This document shows, in pieces, positions 7,405 through 11,179 of a DNA stretch of 11,179 nucleotides. Position 1 is the first letter of the stretch; each line of letters starts with the position of its first letter. The notes under the pieces were generated by a model. It had not been told where the DNA came from, did not search any database, and was given only the letters and a program-made list of their open reading frames with translations. Source of the DNA: Actinomycetota bacterium (GTDB lineage: Bacteria; Actinomycetota; Actinomycetes; Nanopelagicales; Nanopelagicaceae); assembly GCA_009704445.1 (NCBI GenBank), contig WLED01000034.1:1-11179 (forward strand). The letters run 5' to 3'. Both the position numbers and the translations under genes were made by a program.

Positions 7405-8947
7405 ATTAATTGGTGATCGATACAAGATTGGTGAAATGATCGGAACGGGCGGAATGGCTGATGTCTATATCGCCGATGATGTTCGTCTTTCTCGAAAAGT
7501 TGCTGTAAAAGTTTTGCGAAGTGATCTAGCTCGTGATCCGGCATTTGTGGGCCGATTTAGAAAAGAAGCTTTTGCTGCTGCAAAATTAAACCATCCAGGA
7601 ATAGTTGCTGTTTATGACTCTGGTGAAGAACCTGCACCATACATAGTTATGGAGTTAATTACCGGCCATACTTTGCGCGAACTAATTCATAAGGGAGAGC
7701 GTGTTCCATTAAAGCGCGCCATTGAAATTGGTGAAGGAATTTTGGCTGCTCTTGAATACTCTCACCAAAGCGGAATTGTTCATCGTGATATTAAGCCAGC
7801 AAACATCATGATTACAGATCATGGTGATGTAAAGGTCATGGATTTTGGTATTGCAAGAGCTCTTGCCGATCTTGGTGCCACATTAACTAGTACATGGAAC
7901 GTTGTTGGTACCGCGCAATATCTATCTCCAGAACAAGCATTGGGAGAAGTTGCAGATTTACGAAGTGATATTTATTCAACTGGATGTTTGCTATATGAAG
8001 TATTAACGGGCCAACCACCATTTACGGGTGAGACTCCTGTTGCTATTGCATATCAACATGTCTCTGGAGTTTTAACTGCGCCAAGTAAAATTGTGCCTGA
8101 TTTACCTGCCGGTATAGACACATTGTTGGCAGTTGCCTTAGCTAAAAATCCAGATGAGCGTTACCAATCAGCAGGCTTAATGCTTGATGACCTTTACAAA
8201 ATAAAAACAGGATCAGCCGTTACAACAAAAATAGCAAAGCCATCAATCTCTCGACGAAAGTTATTGATTCGTGCGGTAAGCGCCATGGCAGGTTTGGCGG
8301 TTCTTTCTGCCGGATTTTTGTTAATTCGCCCCTCGACAGATCCTTCTGGTCTGCCTCAACTTCCAAACGTTGTCGGTTTGTCTCAACAAGAAGCTGAAGT
8401 GTTGTTAAAAGACTATGTGTTAACAATTACTCGCGCGCCAGATGCACGAATTCCAAAAGATAGAGTTGCAAGCCAGTTTCCATTGGCAACGACTCGCGCA
8501 CAAAAAGGCTCTGGCGTTGTTTTAACCATTTCAAATGGACCTGGTGATTCGATAGTTCCAATTGATCTAGTGGGAATGTCACTCATTGACGCACGGACCG
8601 CTTTATCCTCTGTTGGTTTATTAGTCAGCGCTACTGAGGCAGTTCCATCAGATGAGCAACAAGGAACTGTCTTAAAAGTTACTCCAGAGCCTGGATCAAC
8701 AATCACCGCTGGTACTGGAGTTGTTTTACAAATTGCAAGCGGTCAAGTCACTGTTCCATCATTAATTGGGATTGATGCGTTGCAAGCAAAAACTTTGTTG
8801 GTTCAAGCTGGTTTCTTAGTAAAAGAAGTTGAAGGCTACGATGCTAACCAGCCGATAGGTTTTGTTATTCGCCAAGCCCCAGATGCTGGAGTTACTCAGA
8901 CTATTGGTAAGTCGGTAACAATAACAATTAATACAGCTCCTCGCTAA
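7394..8947 (+). CDS. pknB: PknB-type Ser/Thr protein kinase with three PASTA repeats
   Basis: Membrane kinase that in Actinobacteria couples peptidoglycan status to growth and division. I chose GTG 7394 (517 aa), which leaves a short tail before GDRYKIGE as in mycobacterial PknB; ATG 7364 and a GTG at 7331 are possible but overlap the phosphatase more. Kinase domain about 9-270: glycine loop GTGGMADV (17-24), Lys39 in VAVKVLR, Glu58, HRDIKPAN (130-137), DFG (150-152), GTAQYLSPE (172-180). Thr165 and Thr167 match the activation-loop sites phosphorylated in PknB. One transmembrane helix lies at about 290-311 after a basic patch. Three PASTA repeats follow, at about 320-382, 386-449 and 451-514, outside the cell; mycobacterial PknB has four. 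No cell-wall genes intervene between phosphatase and kinase. Confidence 0.96.
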   Translation: MINKLIGDRYKIGEMIGTGGMADVYIADDVRLSRKVAVKVLRSDLARDPAFVGRFRKEAFAAAKLNHPGIVAVYDSGEEPAPYIVMELITGHTLRELIHKGERVPLKRAIEIGEGILAALEYSHQSGIVHRDIKPANIMITDHGDVKVMDFGIARALADLGATLTSTWNVVGTAQYLSPEQALGEVADLRSDIYSTGCLLYEVLTGQPPFTGETPVAIAYQHVSGVLTAPSKIVPDLPAGIDTLLAVALAKNPDERYQSAGLMLDDLYKIKTGSAVTTKIAKPSISRRKLLIRAVSAMAGLAVLSAGFLLIRPSTDPSGLPQLPNVVGLSQQEAEVLLKDYVLTITRAPDARIPKDRVASQFPLATTRAQKGSGVVLTISNGPGDSIVPIDLVGMSLIDARTALSSVGLLVSATEAVPSDEQQGTVLKVTPEPGSTITAGTGVVLQIASGQVTVPSLIGIDALQAKTLLVQAGFLVKEVEGYDANQPIGFVIRQAPDAGVTQTIGKSVTITINTAPR

Positions 8948-8970
8948 AGAGAATCAGATTGGATCAAAGC

Positions 8971-8990
8971 AACAACAAAGAAGTTGTTTT
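8971..8990. terminator. Weak hairpin between convergent pknB and trpG
   Basis: AACAAC (8971-8976) and GTTGTT (8983-8988) form a 6-bp stem around a 6-nt loop, ending in a run of four T on the plus strand; on the minus strand a T-rich stretch also follows. It sits between two convergent stop codons, where a terminator is expected, but the AT-rich stem is weak. Confidence 0.35.
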
Positions 8991-8996
8991 GAGAGA

Positions 8997-9656
8997 TTAG
9001 TTGCTAGAACCAATAACTGGCGATAGCCCCACTGCTTTTGCTTGTGCATTTTTGTCGCCGCACAACTCTAACCAGTTAGCAAGCATTAAATGTCCGTGCT
9101 CTGTTAGAACCGATTCTGGATGGAACTGAACTCCTTGTATTGGAAGTGTTTTGTGTTGCATCGACATGATTACACCAGATTCAGTTGCACTCGTAATTTC
9201 CAAAACTTCAGGAACTGATTCTTTTTCAACACATAAAGAGTGATAACGCGTTGCAGTAAATGGTGAAGGAAGATCATCCAAAACACCTTGCTGTTTGTGG
9301 AAAACAAGTGAAGTTTTTCCATGCAACAACTCGGGAGCGCAAGAAACTGTTGCACCAAATGCAACACCGATGGCTTGATGCCCAAGACAAACTCCAAATA
9401 AAGGAATAGATTTTTCGGCGCAATACTTAATCATTTCTACTGAAATTCCTGCGCGTTCTGGTGTTCCTGGACCCGGTGAGATCAAAACTCCGTCATATGC
9501 GGATGCTTCTTCGACAGAGATGGCATCGTTTCGGACGACAGTGCACTCGGCCCCGAGTTGTTGTAAATATTGAACTAAGTTAAATACAAAAGAGTCGTAG
9601 TTATCAATGACCAGGATCTTTGTTACGGCGGGGATGTTTTCTTGAGCGGTGGCCAT
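8997..9656 (-). CDS. trpG: Glutamine amidotransferase subunit of anthranilate / aminodeoxychorismate synthase
   Basis: Class I glutaminase that releases ammonia from glutamine for a chorismate-using partner (TrpE or PabB), feeding tryptophan or folate synthesis. From ATG 9656 the protein has 219 aa. The domain opens with ILVIDNYDSFVFNLVQYL (14-31), then SPGPGTPE (60-67) of the oxyanion region, the nucleophile elbow GVCLGHQAIG with Cys90 (88-97), and FHPES with His179 and Glu181 (178-182). The triad is complete. An ATG at 9674 would add six residues; neither start has a strong ribosome-binding site. No trpE or pabB is in the window, so TrpG and PabA cannot be separated; a single shared subunit is common. 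A trpG beside pknB and crgA is standard actinobacterial synteny. Confidence 0.94.
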   Translation of the reverse strand: MATAQENIPAVTKILVIDNYDSFVFNLVQYLQQLGAECTVVRNDAISVEEASAYDGVLISPGPGTPERAGISVEMIKYCAEKSIPLFGVCLGHQAIGVAFGATVSCAPELLHGKTSLVFHKQQGVLDDLPSPFTATRYHSLCVEKESVPEVLEITSATESGVIMSMQHKTLPIQGVQFHPESVLTEHGHLMLANWLELCGDKNAQAKAVGLSPVIGSSN

Positions 9657-9678
9657 AGGAGCATTCTCGCGCATGGTG

Positions 9679-9684
9679 TATCTT
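9679..9684 (+). promoter_or_regulatory. Candidate -10 element of crgA (leaderless)
   Basis: TATCTT fits TAnnnT and ends 6 nt before the crgA ATG at 9691, so the transcript could begin at the start codon. No ribosome-binding site lies before that ATG and no good -35 is visible. If trpG began at 9674, this element would lie just upstream of that gene, leaving only 16 bp between the two starts. Confidence 0.4.
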
Positions 9685-9690
9685 TCGTGT

Positions 9691-9957
9691 ATGCCAAAAT
9701 CAAAACTTCGCAAAAAAGTTGAAGAGCGTCGGGCCCATAATCAGGATGTAGCTGTCCATGCTCCTGCAGGGCCACTTGAGAGTCCAAAGTGGTTGGCTCC
9801 AACAATGGTTGGGTTTTTCTTAGTTGGATTAGCGTGGATCGTAACTTTCTATGTCACTGAAACCCGCTATCCAGTTCCTGGCGTTGGTGCATGGAACATG
9901 ATCTTTGGGTTTGCCTTTATCGGCGTCGGCTTTTCACTAGCCACTCGCTGGCGCTAA
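9691..9957 (+). CDS. crgA: Cell division protein CrgA
   Basis: Small integral membrane protein of the actinobacterial divisome. In Mycobacterium it bridges FtsZ, FtsQ, FtsI and Wag31, and in Streptomyces it restrains premature septation. This one has 88 aa, close to the family norm of 80-95. It starts MPKSKLRKKV, the near-invariant basic N-terminus of CrgA, which fixes the ATG at 9691. A polar linker follows to about residue 30, then a first membrane helix at about 35-55 and a second at about 68-85. GAWNMIFGFAF and the ending ATRWR match the family's C-terminal pattern. It diverges from trpG and converges on the rhomboid gene. As CrgA is restricted to Actinobacteria, it is one of the best taxonomic markers here. 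Confidence 0.95.
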   Translation: MPKSKLRKKVEERRAHNQDVAVHAPAGPLESPKWLAPTMVGFFLVGLAWIVTFYVTETRYPVPGVGAWNMIFGFAFIGVGFSLATRWR

Positions 9958-9984
9958 TTTCCGGCTAATTACACAGTTGTAATT

Positions 9985-10016
9985 CGATCCACATTGTGGG
10001 TAAACCCTGTGGATAA
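9985..10016. promoter_or_regulatory. Cluster of DnaA boxes between crgA and rhomboid gene
   Basis: One perfect DnaA box, TTATCCACA on the minus strand (10008-10016), lies next to a one-mismatch box TTACCCACA on the same strand (9995-10003). A two-mismatch CGATCCACA on the plus strand (9985-9993) faces the latter with one base between. The two minus-strand boxes are 13 bp apart start to start. The cluster fills most of the 60-bp gap between the crgA and rhomboid stops. Possible roles are DnaA titration or regulation; the boxes are too few for an actinobacterial oriC. DnaA binding is inferred from the consensus only. Confidence 0.6.
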
Positions 10017-10017
10017 G

Positions 10018-10560
10018 TTATCTCTTATTTAAAACTAACTGCGAAGTAATGTAGCCGCCAATAAGGCCGCCTAAGTGAGCCCGCCAATCAACTCCTCCTA
10101 ATGCAAATCCAAAAACAAAATTGAGACCAATAATCACAACAATGGATCTAATGTCGGCGCCAATTCGCTTTCCAACAACAACCATCGCACCAAAGAGACC
10201 AAAGACCGCACCTGATGCTCCTACTGAAGCGCTGTAAATGGAAGCGAAGTAAGAAGAAGCCAACGAGCCTGTAAGAAGTGATGCAAAGAAAATAATCAGA
10301 AACTTATTTTTTCCAAAGGCTTCTTCTATGGGATTTCCAAGAACCATTAACGAATACATATTAAAACCTAAGTGCAGTAGTCCGCCGTGGGTTAAAGCTA
10401 CTGTCAACAATCGATACCACTGATTTGTCGCACTTAAATAATCAATGTTTGGAAGAAAAAGTTGTTGTTGAATTGATGGAACTAAAAGCTGAACAAGATA
10501 GGCACCGCAAATTACTGCGATTATTGAATATGTGGCAGAGCGCTTAAGCGATGGAAACAC
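10018..10560 (-). CDS. Rhomboid-family intramembrane serine protease
   Basis: Polytopic membrane protease that cuts transmembrane substrates within the bilayer; its substrate is unknown. From GTG 10560 the protein has 180 aa and starts 17 bp inside ppiA. Longer in-frame starts (ATG 10623, or 10662) exist but overlap ppiA by up to 119 bp, and none has a clear ribosome-binding site, so the start is uncertain. Signature residues: HLGFN with His63 and Asn67 (63-67), GASGAVFG with nucleophile Ser116 (114-121), and AHLGG with catalytic His162 (161-165). About six hydrophobic segments are visible, the normal rhomboid core. The N-terminal zinc-ribbon present in many actinobacterial rhomboids is absent. 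The gene follows ppiA, an arrangement I recall from other Actinobacteria near gyrA, and its stop nearly touches a DnaA box. Confidence 0.9.
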   Translation of the reverse strand: MFPSLKRSATYSIIAVICGAYLVQLLVPSIQQQLFLPNIDYLSATNQWYRLLTVALTHGGLLHLGFNMYSLMVLGNPIEEAFGKNKFLIIFFASLLTGSLASSYFASIYSASVGASGAVFGLFGAMVVVGKRIGADIRSIVVIIGLNFVFGFALGGVDWRAHLGGLIGGYITSQLVLNKR

Positions 10561-11071
10561 TATTAATTGTGATGTCTTGAACTGGCTTGTCTTGAGCGCC
10601 TGTCTTTGCTGTAGCGATTGCATCGACGACTGCTTGGCTAGCAGAGTCTTTAACCTCGCCAAAAATACTGTGTTTGCGATTTAACCAAGTAGTTGGGGCC
10701 ACAGTTATAAAAAACTGTGAACCGTTTGTTGCTGGACCACTATTAGCCATTGCAAGAATATATGGGCGATCAAAAACTAATTCACCGTGAAACTCATCTT
10801 CAAATCGGTAGCCAGGTCCGCCTGTTCCGCGACCTAATGGATCTCCACCTTGGATCATGAAGCCATCGATGACTCGGTGAAAAATTGTTCCGTCGTAAAG
10901 TTTTGCAGTCGTCTTCTTGCCATCTCGTGGATCAGTCCACTCTTTTGCACCGGTTGCTAACTCAACAAAGTTTGCAACAGTTTTAGGTGCGTGATTTGGG
11001 AACAACTCAATAACGATGTCACCAAGTGAAGTGTGAAGGGTTGCTGTCTTTACATTTTTTAAATCTGTCAT
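10544..11071 (-). CDS. ppiA: Peptidyl-prolyl cis-trans isomerase, cyclophilin type
   Basis: Cytosolic cyclophilin of 175 aa that accelerates proline isomerisation during folding. No signal peptide is present. The family core is complete: FHRVIDGFMIQGGD (64-77) with catalytic Arg66, Phe71 and Gln74; ANSGPATNGSQFFIT (109-123) with Gln119; Trp129, the residue tied to cyclosporin binding, in TTWLNRKHSIFGEV; and His134. An insertion around WTDPRDGKKTTAKLYDG (45-61) is typical of actinobacterial PpiA. The ATG at 11071 lies one nucleotide after the tRNA-Ala discriminator base, leaving no room for a ribosome-binding site outside the tRNA. Translation may therefore use a near-leaderless mRNA produced by tRNA 3' processing. 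It heads the ppiA-rhomboid pair. Confidence 0.96.
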   Translation of the reverse strand: MTDLKNVKTATLHTSLGDIVIELFPNHAPKTVANFVELATGAKEWTDPRDGKKTTAKLYDGTIFHRVIDGFMIQGGDPLGRGTGGPGYRFEDEFHGELVFDRPYILAMANSGPATNGSQFFITVAPTTWLNRKHSIFGEVKDSASQAVVDAIATAKTGAQDKPVQDITINSVSIA

Positions 11072-11072
11072 G

Positions 11073-11145
11073 TGGAGACCAGGGGAATCGAACCCCTAAC
11101 CTCTGCCTTGCAAAGGCAGCGCTCTACCAATTGAGCTAGGTCCCC
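11073..11145 (-). tRNA. tRNA-Ala (anticodon UGC)
   Basis: Canonical 73-nt cloverleaf. The acceptor stem GGGGACC/GGTCTCC contains the G3:U70 wobble pair that identifies alanine tRNAs, with discriminator A. The D arm is GCTC/GAGC; the anticodon stem CTGCC/GGCAG holds the loop TTTGCAA with anticodon TGC; the T arm is AGGGG/CCCCT with TTCGATT. CCA is not encoded: the bases after the discriminator are CAT, part of the ppiA start region. It lies 13 bp from a tRNA-Ile, the pair usually found after gyrA in Actinobacteria. Confidence 0.97.
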
Positions 11146-11158
11146 GTATTAGAACGGG

Positions 11159-11179
11159 TGGGCCCAGGTGGACTTGAAC
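11159..11179 (-). tRNA. tRNA-Ile, 3' part only (cut by window edge)
   Basis: The minus strand shows a T loop (GTTCAAGTC), the 3' half of the T stem (CCACC), the 3' acceptor strand TGGGCCC and discriminator A; CCA is not encoded. The anticodon is outside the window. Isoleucine, probably GAU, is inferred from the GGGCCC acceptor and from the tRNA-Ile/tRNA-Ala pair known beside gyrA in Actinobacteria. Confidence 0.75.

Noticed and set aside
7167..7544. 125-codon minus-strand open frame across the pstP-pknB junction
   Set aside because: It is antisense to catalytic motifs of both proteins, has low-complexity composition and no family resemblance.
9657..9713. Longer TrpG starting at TTG 9713
   Set aside because: It would run through the start of crgA, whose N-terminus is strongly conserved, and adds residues absent from the family.
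9998..10007. GGGT-AA-ACCC hairpin as terminator of crgA
   Set aside because: The stem is only 4 bp with no T-run on either strand, and it overlaps a DnaA box, which explains the sequence better.
9961..10020. The chromosomal origin oriC itself
   Set aside because: Only one perfect and two imperfect DnaA boxes are present, with no AT-rich unwinding region and no dnaA or dnaN alongside. Actinobacterial origins carry many more boxes.
1..11179. CRISPR array, insertion sequence, prophage, toxin-antitoxin or defence system
   Set aside because: No direct repeat array, transposase, integrase or small paired genes were seen; nearly every base is in a recognisable housekeeping gene.

Overview
The window reads as an AT-rich, gene-dense chromosomal segment from an actinobacterium. 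The evidence is an mycobacterial-type Sdh1 succinate dehydrogenase, a CrgA divisome protein, a PknB kinase with PASTA repeats beside a PP2C phosphatase, and the tRNA-Ile / tRNA-Ala / cyclophilin / rhomboid / crgA / trpG / pknB order seen next to gyrA and oriC in Actinobacteria. The low GC, very short intergenic gaps and stripped-down kinase locus suggest a streamlined freshwater lineage such as acI (Nanopelagicales, 'Ca. Planktophila' / 'Ca. Nanopelagicus'). That placement is inference and was not tested by any search.

Layout, left to right. (1) Bases 1-2668, minus strand: sdhC then sdhA (the latter running off the left edge), the membrane anchor and flavoprotein of succinate:quinone oxidoreductase. 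(2) Bases 2841-2926, minus: tRNA-Ser(UGA) with an encoded CCA, a plausible promoter just upstream and a U6 run directly behind it. (3) Bases 3006-6592, minus: a tightly packed glpQ-pheA-serS-HAD phosphatase unit with gaps of 3 bp, 0 bp and a 4-bp overlap. (4) Bases 6625-8947, plus: a PP2C Ser/Thr phosphatase overlapping a PknB-type kinase by 11 bp, with none of the rodA, pbpA, pknA or FHA genes that usually share this locus. (5) Bases 8997-9656, minus: a trpG/pabA glutaminase subunit, divergent from crgA (9691-9957, plus). (6) Bases 10018-11179, minus: tRNA-Ile (partial), tRNA-Ala, cyclophilin ppiA and a rhomboid protease. The start of ppiA lies one nucleotide from the tRNA-Ala gene.

How the parts connect. 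PknB probably senses muropeptides through its extracellular PASTA repeats and is reversed by the phosphatase encoded just before it. CrgA acts at the septum, so division and envelope control cluster here. The serS/tRNA-Ser and pheA/trpG genes serve translation and aromatic metabolism. A 32-bp stretch between crgA and the rhomboid gene holds one perfect and two imperfect DnaA boxes, which fits an origin-proximal location.

No CRISPR array, insertion sequence, prophage or obviously foreign gene is visible. No gene-free stretch exceeds 300 bp; the largest, 2669-2840 (172 bp), holds only candidate regulatory palindromes and the tRNA-Ser U-run. The most notable items are the DnaA-box cluster, the tRNA-ppiA junction, the minimal phosphatase-kinase locus and several gene starts that look leaderless. 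I did not find a convincing new multi-gene system.
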